Part shown: piece after piece, positions 9,979-22,000 of the stretch | How positions within the stretch are numbered: the stretch's first letter is position 1 | How the letters are laid out: every line of letters begins with the position of its first letter | Assembly (NCBI GenBank): GCA_022577435.1 | Contig: JAKOON010000017.1 | Coordinates: 2,017,001-2,081,000, forward strand | Reading direction: 5' to 3' | Length of the DNA: 64,000 nt | From: Embiotoca jacksoni | Lineage: Eukaryota > Chordata > Actinopteri > Embiotocidae | Made by a program: the position numbers and the translations under genes | Notes under the pieces: generated by a model | The model's database searches: none | Seen by the model: the letters and a program-made list of their open reading frames with translations, nothing else | Told to the model about the DNA's origin: nothing

Positions 9979-11460
9979 ACAGACATTTGTGTCCCTATGA
10001 GCTGTTCATAGCTCCTAGGCTGCTGTACTTCAGAGCAGTGACCTCCATTCTTTCCCTGCCGCAGAGGGCAGAGACCTGAGTGCATCTCGCAAGGATCGCT
10101 CACTCCTGATTCAGGGGTAAGTGAGGTCCATGTATTTCTGCCCGTTCTGTTGCTCCCACCTTCATCAGGAATCTGAACAAAGGAAGGGCGGAGGCCTGGA
10201 GTGCAGCTTCTATCAGGAGGATGTGGAGAAGTATGGGAACTTCAAGAGGCTCGACCTGCTTGAATCACCTCAGACAAGAAGAGAAAACAAAGGAATCCAA
10301 AGGTAAAAGATCAGGAACAACAAGACAGTTGCTGTTCTTTTTAAAAAATCTCTAGACTTGTATGATTTAAGATGACCCACTTTTGCCAGTGATGCAAAAA
10401 GAAATGTATAGTTATTCCTTTTTTCATAAGTAGTATTCATATCTCACATAAAATGACCCAAAGTGCACTTTAGTGCACTGCATAGATAAAGAAATAAGAT
10501 CAACTGAAAATAGTTTATATAATTATTTTATTGTCAAGCTCCACTCTCCATTTTAAGATTGCCTGACATCATACAAGAACCATTGTTAGCACTTGAAATG
10601 ATGCTCAAATTGCAGTAATGTCTGTGTTTGGATAATAATGTTGATTATTATTACTAAATTCCATACATAAGGATTTATTATTATATCTGCAAGCCCTAAA
10701 ATGTGGATCCACTTTTCACATAATACACTTGGAAACATTTCTGCGCATTTGGGCATTTTAACTTAAAGATAAATATTTTCTAAAGTTGCCAGTTGAAAAC
10801 CTATTGATTTGCAGTATGGTCATGTGTAAAAAAAAAAAAAAATGAACTGATATGAAAATAAAGATGTTTGGGTGCTACCACTCATTTCATGTTAGTCATT
10901 CTCTTTGTGTTTATAATATGCCTAAAAAGCATGAGCAACAGCAGTCACAGAAATGGAATTGAAAGACTATCCATGGCGAGACCTAATACAAACAAATGTC
11001 TTTCAATTGTACGTAAACGACTGAGGAAAAGTCTGTTTTTATTTGATGCCCTTAGCCTGTGGTGCTGTGGTTAGACGTTCAAGTCACGACAAATAAACTG
11101 TCATTAAATGAAATGAATATGTTTTTCCTAGTGCTAAATAAAGAAAGAAATCAGTATCGTGAAATTTTTCACAGGCAATTCAGCTGTTCTGGTCTGTGTT
11201 TCACAGTCTAAATTATTTAATTATTTTCCTTTATCGACGTCTTGCAGATTCTTAGAACAACCAAGCAGCAACCAAGGAACAATAACACCATCAGCAAACA
11301 CTGTTGGAGGTGTTTTCAATGCATAATAAGGTTTTCAGATCATTTTGATCTTTCAAAGTGAGGCCCGGTCCAAAGGCATGCACCAGTTAACCATATATTA
11401 AATCCTTCACTGGTGTACTTCCCTGCTAAGTGTTATCAATGACCTAATAAATCCTGCTTC
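9979..11460 (+). other. rnf126: rnf126 3' UTR and downstream sequence
   Basis: AT-rich sequence after the stop codon with candidate AATAAA poly(A) signals at 10857-10862, 11092-11097, 11137-11142 and 11446-11451. The first three lie 0.9-1.2 kb past the stop. The true end is not determinable here. An A13 run at 10828-10842 is genomic and not a poly(A) tail of a retrocopy. Confidence 0.5.
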
Positions 11461-12735
11461 CTTTTATTGTTTAGCTACATGGGTGTATTTCCTCCACATT
11501 GTGCCTCTCTTCTCTTCTGGGGTTTATGTTCAAAGGCCTTTCATCTGAGGGGATTGTTTTGGACAGAACTTTGGTCTAGCTGAAAGACGAATGGACACAT
11601 TTGACTTTATGGATTTGATTTTACAATATGAAATTGTTGTTTCGCATGCAGCAATGTGGTGGACCTTACAAATATGTGCGCCTTTAACCACGTACCTTGG
11701 AGTATGGCAAGCTCATTTAGTATTTAGTAAATATAGGTTCAATGTCTAGAGCTATCATTTTAAGGCTTTAAGATTATGAGTAAGTAGATGGGTATCTTTT
11801 TTTTCAGTGTTTCAGCTTGGATTTATATCAGATTTAGTTTTTGTAAAGCTGTATCAGACGTCTTATGAAAGACTGAAAACATTGAAAAAAACAAAAGGTA
11901 ACAGGTTGACAGCACTTGCTTCAAAAACGTCTAACACCATAGCATATTGGGAATATCTACGAATTAGTTTTTAATAAGCTCAATAGAATTTTAATAAGAT
12001 TGAAGTCTGGTCACCCAACAATTCCACAATGTGGTTTCACTCTGAAACATTTTGAAAGGAATATGTCTGATGTGTATGCGTGTTTTCGTTGTTTCTTCTA
12101 AAAGTCTGTTTTAGTGACAACCACCCAACATCAAGACCTCTGGGATCACCATGTTTCGCTTTAGTATTTCAGTTGTTCTGTCATTTTATGCCATTGTTCT
12201 AACTCTCGCTGTGATCATAAGGTCATATGGTGGGTTGCTCTGAACAACAGCTTAGATGTGCGTGAAATGTTGTGTCTCATTCCTGTTGAATGAATTTCTT
12301 CAAGAAAATGTCTGTTTCCTGTTTTTATGCCAGGTTGCTAAAGATTGAGCCTTGAGCATTTTATGCACTCACCATTTCACAACTAAGTTATTTATTTTAA
12401 TCAAAGGGGAGAAATCTTAACATTTGTGTCTTAATAGTGCAAACATTTTCCTTCACGAAACAGCCCTAAACATGCACATGAGCCTTCAGACAGCTGATGA
12501 AGTTGTTAATAATCTGCAATATTTCTGTTTTTTTAGATTAATCTGAAACGTGCTACCGAATGTTGATATGAATATTTTTTTTTAACTCCATTATGTTGTT
12601 AATTCTAATTTCTTAAGACACTTCTATCTTAAAAAAAAAAAAAGTAATACTTTAGTTGGGGTTGGCTAAAATTACCACATCATTAATATATATTAAATTG
12701 GGCCGACAATTTGCCAAATTATATGACTATAATTA
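11461..12735. other. Intergenic DNA between rnf126 and bsg
   Basis: AT-rich, without a plausible coding exon or recognisable repeat. Short A and T homopolymers are the only simple sequence noted. Confidence 0.6.
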
Positions 12736-12997
12736 AGGTTAAATGGCTTTAAGAGGCGACACGCGTTTAAAAACAACGCAACGCACGTGACGTGACCACG
12801 CCTCTAAACGATACGTCACGTGTACGTGACGATCAGGGCGTGTTGTGCGTGAGGTGCAACTAGAGGACGACAAACTGTTCGGTGTCCAACATTCAGCCGG
12901 GAGCTCACGAGAAAAGGACCGAGGCTGTTCAGACGGACGTAGATAACGTTGCGTCAATTCGACGAGTTCGTAAAATATTTAGTACATTTTCCAAACC
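12736..12997 (+). promoter_or_regulatory. bsg: bsg promoter with clustered E-boxes and probable 5' UTR
   Basis: A sharp rise in CpG content begins near 12755. Two CACGTG E-boxes lie at 12784-12789 and 12817-12822. The second is part of an inverted repeat with arms CGTCACG (12814-12820) and CGTGACG (12825-12831) around TGTA. Extra CGTGAC words adjoin both. Such sites fit bHLH-ZIP factors (USF, MITF/TFE family). The RCGTG cores also fit HIF-1, which is reported to regulate mammalian BSG. There is no TATA box. The start codon has A at -3. Confidence 0.55.
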
Positions 12998-13061
12998 ATG
13001 AAGTTATTATGGGCTGTCGGCGCCCTTCTGCTGAGCTGTTGGAGAGCCAATGCATCCACAG
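12998..13061 (+). CDS. bsg: bsg coding exon 1 (signal peptide)
   Basis: Encodes MKLLWAVGALLLSCWRANA, a typical signal peptide with basic n-region, hydrophobic core and small residues before the likely cleavage, then Ser-Thr. It ends in phase 1 at a GTAAAA donor (13062). Confidence 0.9.
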
Positions 13062-16000
13062 GTAAAAGATTTTTTTTTTTTTTTTTAAAAGTCAGCCATG
13101 TTGGGTGAAGATGGTAGACTTTACCCTGAATTACGAGCATTACAAATGTTTGTTCGGTGCCCCGCCGTGTTACGAGAGTTACGGTTTCCGACCAGTGAAT
13201 ATCGTCTTCGAGCTGCTACCGAGATATAAAAAAAAAAAAGTAAATCCTTCTCCCGCCGTTAGGAAGAAACACGTATGTGGCCGTTAGCTGTATTTTTTTT
13301 TGGCGTTAGCATTAATGCTAGCGAAACATTTAGCTTATTTGCGCTCTCGTAAACCCTCGGGGGCCGCTTCGTCACCGTGTTTATCCGGCTACGATTTGTC
13401 CTTTTTGAACCCATTTCGCCTGTCGCCGTTTTACAAAAAAAAAAAAAAAAAAAAAAAGGTATTTTTGATATTTGCCAAACGTTAGTAAATATTAACCGCA
13501 TTCACGTGCGCTCCGGTGTTAACTTCCAGCGTGTGGTCGGTCCAGCAGACGTTTGCTGCTCCGGCTGCTGTCAAAAGGAAACTTCGCGGTTGCTGACCAG
13601 CTCGTATTTAACTTTAGGTCGTCTGTCCTTCTTTTTTTTTTTTAAATTAACCACTCTTAGAAATAAGCTCGGTTCTTTTCGGTGATTCTTTCCAGCAGCA
13701 GCAGCAGCCTCTTCCTGGGCTTCATAACGTCCATAACGTTCAGAGATACTCGGTCGCTTGTTCCGTCATCGGTTGTCTCTGATGGGTTTTTTTTCCCCCC
13801 ACGTGTATTTGTGTGTTTTCACCTTTTGTGCCCATTTCTGGCTGAGCACCAATAACAGCTGTCACACTTAGGTGAACAAAAGAAAAAAAAAAAAAGGAGT
13901 CTCATTTCTTGAATCATCATATTTTTTTTTTTTTATCAAACCCAAGCTGAGTAATTTCCCTTTTAAATGTTGTGTCACCCCGAAACAGTTGAGAAAGATG
14001 GGGAAGTACATGTACCGACGTAATGTATTGTCATGTAATGTGTTTTAAGTCATAGGCACACTTTATTTTTGATTGGTTCCCCACTGGCAGATATAACCGA
14101 TGTGACTCTTAATTTTGAAGAGTGTTGGTGCAAACAGTCGGACTGTTTTATGATTGTTATGCCCATGTTAGTTAAACGCATACAAGTAGTCACTCGTTCC
14201 TCACCTGGTCTCTTGTCAGCTTTGGAGGAGATCAGGAGTAAAATTAGATTTCCCTTGAGTTTCAGCTTCTACTCTTGCTTATCTTTGCCTTGAAAAGTAG
14301 GTTATGAGGCAGACGGGCGGATAAGGCTCCCCACACCTATTATATACCTGATGTTCAGTTCAAGTAATTTGGTAAATGGTGTTCAATACAGACTCATTTT
14401 GTTATTGACCACCATTTTGAGACTATTTTGAGCCAGCTGCTGCTTAACCTGCTCTCACTTAAATGACCCGTTTATGATAAATAAATAAAAAAAAAAAACC
14501 TGTCGCCTAAGCAGTAACATTCACTGGCTTCTTTTTCTATTTTTATTTGGTCTGAGAGTTGACATCCGTCTGTGTCAGTCTACCACATGCGTATGATTAC
14601 AGTTGACAAAGTAGGCTACTTGATTATATAGACAAAATCAAATCCGAAGTCATTTTCCAAACAGTGACCTGATATTTGGCTGTGAGGAAAGCTTTAAATG
14701 GCTTCTCTAAAATGTTTCCCCATGTGTCATTTTATCATGCTGGAACAGTGCAAGGACGTTGTACTGGCTTTTCCTGTTCAATGTGAAAATGTCAGTATCC
14801 TTTCTTATGAGAGCACTGAAAGTAGCCTAAAGATTATACATTTTAGTCTTTTGTCTTTGGAACTATTTTTTTTATCTTTTCAAAAGATTCAGTGAATTCC
14901 TTCTTGAGTTGTTAATTTTTAACTAACTGGTTGAATAAAAAGTAAAAACAAACATTCTATGAATAAGATAAAGCAAGAATTCCCATAGGTTTTTTTTTTG
15001 TGAACTAATCTCATGCCATGTCTTTATCACATAAAATATATAATATTTTCTTTTCTCTAAGTTAACCTCTTTAGTTTTCAGGCCTCTCCAAGTGCATTGT
15101 TGCTGATGCTCACTCTTAAATGTCAAATACTGAATGGGAAATTTGATCTTTGAAAGTCCTCAACACAGAGAGCTGATTCTCATGTTACAGAGCAGAAGGT
15201 TATAGGTGGCAGGTTACACTGTCATCATGCATGTGCTTCATTTCTTATCACAGTTGGGACTGGGGCCAAAGACTATACTTAATTTTGAACTTTCATATAA
15301 CGTGCTTTGAAGGTGACCCTTGGTAATGTTGAAGAAGCCATTCTAAACTGGGAATATTAACATGACGTACGTGTAGAGATTGAGGCACTCGTCGTCAAGT
15401 TCACAAGTATGCCTCTTGTTTGGCTTAAATTGCTATCTGGATCGGCAACATTTTTGATGTGAAGTATTTTGAAAATTGAGCATGACCATCACAAAATGAG
15501 GTCAGTCTTCTTCTTTATGGTATTGTCAAAAAATGGAAGATTTGCTCTGTAGGTTAAAAATCGGTGTGCGCACAGGTTTTGGTCAACTTTGGTCCGATTT
15601 TTTTTTTCCCTGAGAGGAGAGAAACTTGCGTTTTGAGTCGATCGACCAGACAGTTGCATTCTGCAGGCTTTATGCATCCTTGCGCAAAGCTGCGGTACTC
15701 CGAAGAGAAAAAAAACCAAAACATTTCAGGATGTCTTCGTACAACAGAAATTCAGCGTTTTGTGATCATATACCCCGTTTATACACTCGGTATTCACATC
15801 TGGTCAGTAGCCCAAAACATAACGGCTAATTAATCGGTCTTTGCTTTTACTCCTGGTGTTAAAATGAGTTCTCGTCATGTTGATTATATCCACAGTTTGA
15901 TGTGATCTCAATGTGCACCTCCGTTAGTCTGGCCGACACAAATACGATGCGTCACCTGAAGCATTACTGCTGAACGGGCCTCTATTTTCTTTTTTTCTTT

Positions 16001-19000
16001 TTTTTCTATTGCCGAGCTAACATAACTGCTACTGCCTGTAGTTTTTCCTCATATTTTCTTCACTTTGCATTATGAGGTGGAGATAAGTGACCTTTCAACT
16101 TGCTGGGTGGATTTGTATTTGTTTGGTTTTTTTTTCCTCAAGAATGCGGTCGTGCCGTGCGGATAGTATTTACATCTGACCGTGATCAAAGGCATCTGAC
16201 CCCCTTCGAATGTGGTCTGGCTGATCCAATCCGTGTGTTCAGAATTTATTTACACCCTAAGACATAGCCAGAAAATGTCCTGACACAACCATCCATACAG
16301 ACAGAAGCATGATTTGACAACGTAATCAAAATGACCAGCACTTCAGTGAATATTCAGATTTCTTTCTAAATATTTAATGCAGTCATTTATGTGACAATTA
16401 AAAAAAATAAACGTTTTGATTGTTATTCCCATGCAAATGCATTGACAGCCGATACTGAACGTTTCTGTGTTTGCTGTAACTTCCTTGTACAGCTATGCCA
16501 TGTGCATAATGTCCCATTAATAAATGGCTGAATTTCCTAAGTAATAACCCGTCTTGGCCTAGGTGAACACGGTGACCACTGTTTAACCTGGACCCACAGA
16601 CAAAAGGCTCCCAGCCCAAAATGCTTGGTGCATTTTTCATGCATTTTTATTTTTTGTATTTTATATCGTGTAACGTTTTTCATCTCAACCTCATCTGCCT
16701 TTTTTTTCTCACGTTCCGTTTCATTCTTTGCATGTTTCATACATTTAATGGGAATGCTATTATTTGCTTTCAGTGTTTTACTGTCGTTGTCTCCCATATG
16801 TTTGGTTATTGCTGCCTTTAGGGAGGTCTCGATCATGCTTTTTTGCCAGCAGTTCCAACATGTATATTTGTGTCATTACTAATACAAAGTATGGCAGGCA
16901 GTTAGTCTTTTTAATCCAGTATAACACTAAATTTAAAGCTTTTACATGGCACAAAAAAACATATTATGGACCTAATCTGGTAAATTAAGTTGATTAATAT
17001 ACAGATTCAGCCTATAACAGACAGGATCAGCCAAACCTAATGGCACTCTGCTCTAACTAATATAAATGGGTTGGACAAAATTTTAGAAACGCTTAATTCC
17101 ATACCGAAGTGTGATTCAATACAATTCAATTGCAACAAAGCCTCCAGCAGGTTGCTGTATTAGAGATAAACTGGTTTAGTTAGGATGTACATGGTATATT
17201 GGAAAATGAGTGACTCCGATTAGCCCGGGTCATCCCTAATTGCCTTTTATGTTGCAATTTGTATATTCACTTTAATGGGTCAGAGTACCAGGAATTATCA
17301 AAACATATCCCCAGAAATACTCGGGTGAAAATGTTGCTCTGATCTGTGTCTGCCTTTTCTATGTGCTTACCTACATATTTTCATTTCATTTGTGTTTTAT
17401 TAACTGTCTCTTTTCTTTCTCTTTTCTATATGCTTGTCTTTTATTTATTTCCCCCCCCCCCCCCATCATTGCATTTGATCATCAATCCATGCAATCGCCT
17501 GGTTTGCTTTAAACCCACCACATTCACAATGTCTGAACATGCTGGGCTGACTGTAAATGGCGCTCAGCGGGTTTTACCAAGTCACCACTGTCTCAGATGA
17601 AGCTGATCAGTGACGGTGCAGAGCTGCATTGCGAGGTGGTAGGGAACCCCATCCCCGAGGTGCAGTGGTGGTTCGTAGAAGGTGAGGAGCCCAACGAGAC
17701 CTTCACCCAGCTGTTTGACGGGGCACGGAATAACCGCGTGCAAATAAATGCCACGTATGTAGCACATGCCACCAGCACCATTCACCTCAATAGCCTCTCC
17801 CTCGACGACTCGGGCACGTACGAGTGTCGCGCTTCCAACGACCCTGACCGCAATGAACTGAAGAAGACGCCAAAAATCAAGTGGATCCGCTCGCAGGCAA
17901 ACATTATTGTGATCGAAAGTGAGTGGCAGAGGAAGCGTGAGGAGACTCCGGTCGAAGTAGCTGACTGTTATCTCCTCATTAGTAAAGTCCCGGACATCCA
18001 GCTCCCGTTCTACTCATCTGCCATGTTTCCTGGTCCAGTAGCCTCTCCATCCTGCTTCCCCCCCCCCCCCCCCACCCACCCACCCACCCAGTACACAGTC
18101 TCCCCCTCCTCCCTTCGAAAGCTCCAAGGTTGTCCTGTAGTAGAATTTGAACCTGGTCATAAAGCATGGCCGCCCTCCTCCCTAATCCTGTATCACCTGA
18201 CACAGAATATCTCTTCAATCTGATGCCTTTTTTTTCCCCCCTTGTTTTAAGCCTTAGTTACCACGATGGTTTTCTTTCATATAATACGGGTCATAAGGTT
18301 GGGCATTTGCAAAGGGCTACTGCAAAACCATAATTTTGAATGAGCAAAATGTGATATTTAATCATTTTGACTGAAAACAAAAAGGGGTGTCAGACTACTT
18401 TGCTAGTGTTGCCTTTTGGTAGATATTTATTTCGCTTGCATTTTCCTTGATTAATACTAACATTGGCAATGCCCCTTTTGTTAGTGCTTGTAGACCATTC
18501 CAGTGGCTTATCGTCTTATGAACTGTCGGCACAGAAGAATGCAACTCATTTGTAAAGATCGATCAAGCCATGGGGCATCTTCCTGCCTTGTGGCCCGGTA
18601 TTATCTTTGTCATTTAAGAAGAATTGGTCAGTTTCTTCACTTTGAAGCAAAACAACTTTATTGTAAAAGCTCTATTTCAATATTACCTATAAATCATGGG
18701 ATTGGCAGTGAAACTGCCAATAATTTTTTTTTTTATCTCCCTCTTGTTGCTTCTTCTGCACGTGTTTATTAAAAGATCTTTTCCCTTTGATCCCTTTGTA
18801 GTTTACTTTATCTATTACCTTTCCAGTACAACTCCTTCTTCCTCCCATTCTACGGTTGGTGGAGCAGATCTCCCTGTTTTGGGGAGCTCTTTCCACCTTT
18901 CTTGGAAAGTTCTGTGTGTTTTGTACAGAACTTGTGCATGTGTCACACCGTTTTGTTGGCTTGATTTGTGAGTGAATTTGTTTTCTTTCTCAACTTGGTA

Positions 19001-22000
19001 AGTGGTTGGAACACGTTAAGGACTTAGTTGGCCATTCTAAGATTTCGGTCTGACCAGTCAACACTCAACAATTGTCTTAACAAAAAAAAAATGACACATT
19101 GTTTTCCCAATCCATATTCCCACCTGGCAACGGTAAGAAAACTATAACTAACTGGAAAACAAGGATATCAGTGTCGTGCATACTTGACCTCTGCATACAT
19201 GAAAAAGGTTTTTGCTCATCAGTGTGACAATAGGGTTGTTGTGTACATGATGTGCCACATGACATGTCATTCTCTTAAATCTTTCATTTCACTTAAGACA
19301 GCTGTTGAGTGTCAAGACAAAATGTAAATTAAACTATCGCCTACCAAAAAAAAAAGATGCATTCATCGGCTGATGCATTTCAAGGCAATACTTCTTCAGA
19401 GCCATTGACTTCCAAACTTTTACAAATTGTGTGCAATATTTTCAAATTTTATAAGGATGACGGCTAATTTAATTCCCCCCCACTCTCTTTTATGTTCAGC
19501 TCCAAACATTGTCACTGAACCGTCTGAGGTCACCAACCAAACCTCTGCTGTGCTCAGCTGCAACTTGACGTCCACCCTCCCCATCACTGGCTCCTACTGG
19601 AGCCACAACGGCAAAGTCATTGAAACGTCCAGATCCCAAAAAGACGACTCTTACACACGCCTTCAGTAAGTCATTACATTCATCCATGTGCCATACGGGC
19701 AAATCTGTCCTGCGGTTACTGTGGCACATTCCAGTATATGCCGTACCAGAAGCTATCAAGCCAAAGACCTGTTGTGGACAATGGTGCAGTCCACTGATAA
19801 GGCAGCAATGAACGATTGAACTATACAAGTAAATTGACTTGAATACTTTTAGGAGGCTGAAAGACACAATTGGCGTAGAAGGCGTCAAATTGTTATTCTC
19901 TCTGTAATCGAGCTGGGTTTGCGTTGCACTTCTTGTGCTCGCCTTTAGTCTCCTTTCCTTGCTCCTTTTTAGTCTCGCGTATATGCAGTCCATTTCTGTC
20001 TTTGTTACCACAGTATATTGCCGTCTTTATCTTCAAACGTCCTCGCCCTCGCACTTTGCCTTTTGCATGCGTGCCCCCCCCCCCCCCCCAAACACCCACT
20101 CCCCTCCCCCCCTCCCCCCCCCCTGGCTGCCTCCATTAGCAGCAGGGCTAGGGGCGCCATTCAGGCATTCACTGCTCTTGATTAGTGGAGAGATGTGCCG
20201 TGCAGACGTGCAGCTTTGCCGGTAGTCTTGGCAGCGGGGATAAGCGCCCTCAGCAGCGCGCTCACTTGGGCTGACCTTAATTCCCCATTAGAGGGAGAAA
20301 GCTGGACCGTGCAAGACGGTACCACCAAACAAAAGTGGGATTGTGATTTAAGAGGGGAAATTTGAAATATTTGTTGGGTGGACAAGCAGATTTAGTTTTA
20401 CCCCAGATCTTGAGAATAAACAAGGTTCTGTTGTGGATTTTCCACTGAACTAAGTGGGAAAACTAATCACCATCATTAAAGTGGCTTCAGCCGTTAGTCA
20501 CAAGTCAACTTCTTTGTGCTAGATGCATCGTTCTGGGGGAAACAAAAAAACCACTTGTTTTCTGTTGACAGGGAGTGTCGCGTAGAGTTCTTAAATCCTT
20601 AATTGTTGTTGTTTTTTGTTTTTTTTTCCCCAATAGTTTGGACAAGATCACCTACAGCTCCAGTGGAAAGTATGAATGTGTATTTCTTACTGAACCACAG
20701 GTGAAGCAGACAATTGAAGTCAAAAGTAAGTTAAAAAGATTGCACATTTCAAGTTGATTTCGCTGCTCATTTTAAAGTTCTTGTCCATGTTTATGTTGGC
20801 GCTTTAACTTGCAGTTATTCAAATGTTATCTTTTTATAGTATTGATGATGTAGCCTTTAGACTAAAGTGCATAATTTAAATTACATTTCCCTGTTAGAAG
20901 TGGCGGTTCGGACGGCCTCGTCTCACGAAGCATCAGACGACGTTCTGTCCTGATTATATATATATATACGCCGACGCTGCGGCTACCTCGGTGGTCTAGT
21001 ACGGGTCCGGGTGTGGCCTTTCCTTCACAACACCAAGGATTACGTGTCCTGAATGAATATCCTGCTGAATGCTTGGAGCTGTGATTATAAAAGGAACAAT
21101 AAGGGGTTTCCCTCCGTTTCTGCTGGGAGCAGGCTGATATTTACCGTGCATTTTCACGTAATTTTGTACTATTATCGTCACGATATCTATTTTAAAATTC
21201 ACTGTGTGGCTTAGAGAATACCAATCACAAAACATTGGATCATGAAGCTTATCGTGAAGCGCCAGAGGCTTAGGTGATGTGAAAAAAATGCATTATTGAC
21301 ATAATGGTTATTGGGGCGGTGGTGGGGGTTTTCAAAATAAAATACCCATGTGAAAACTCCCGGTCGTAAAAAAAACAACAACGTTACATCACCGTCTACG
21401 CCCGCAGTCAAAATTTGGACAAGAAATGCATTGTCCTCACTCTACAGCCACGGCATGTGAAATAGTTACACAATAAATAGGAAGATTCATGTTTTTAATG
21501 ACTAAAACACACTTAATGATTATTTATGAAAAGTGTTGTGTTTTAAATGTGTCGTCAAAACAACAACAACAGTCAGTCCTACGATGTTTTTGCAGCGTTT
21601 GTCAAAAATATCGAGATAATTCATCCGCATCGCTCCGCCCCGCACGGGACTCGATTAAACAAAATGGATCGTTGTAATTTAGTTTTATTCGGTGTCTTTC
21701 AATAGTTGTGTGAAGTTGCCTCCCCCCCCCCACAGGTTAAACTGTCGGGGGGGGGGCAGTTTGTTATTTAAATCACAGACTCTCGTATCGTAATCAGAAC
21801 GCGTTTCTCTTCTCTCTGCAGCTCTTCCCCATGTTTCTGCCTATAAGCACTCTGAGCATGGCAACGAGAAGGACAACGGTGTGATGGTGTGCGCGAGTCA
21901 CGGCTATCCGCCGCCCACCGCCTGGTTCTGGTTCAAAGAGGAAGATGGCACCCAGAAGGTACGTGTCCGTCCACCGGGCTCAGAATTGTTGTTCTGAACT

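Larger units (their letters stand above)
13062..17567 (+). other. bsg: bsg intron 1
   Basis: A 4.5-kb intron. CpG-rich sequence continues to about 13800, consistent with a CpG-island promoter extending into the intron, and is broken by poly-A and poly-T runs. A possible MITE lies at 15770-16260, and a C-homopolymer at about 17451-17464 stands upstream of the exon 2 acceptor. No nested gene was seen. Confidence 0.8.

Noticed and set aside
10121..10306. Plus-strand open frame after the rnf126 stop
   Set aside because: Lies in the 3' UTR; no conservation recognised and no supporting splice signals.
19496..20011. Minus-strand open frame (171 codons)
   Set aside because: Overlaps bsg exon 3 antisense and continues into intron; no recognisable protein.
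20980..21020. tRNA-like words (ggtggtctagt, gggtccgg)
   Set aside because: No A-box/B-box pair at tRNA spacing and no cloverleaf could be drawn; no tRNA gene was found anywhere in the window.
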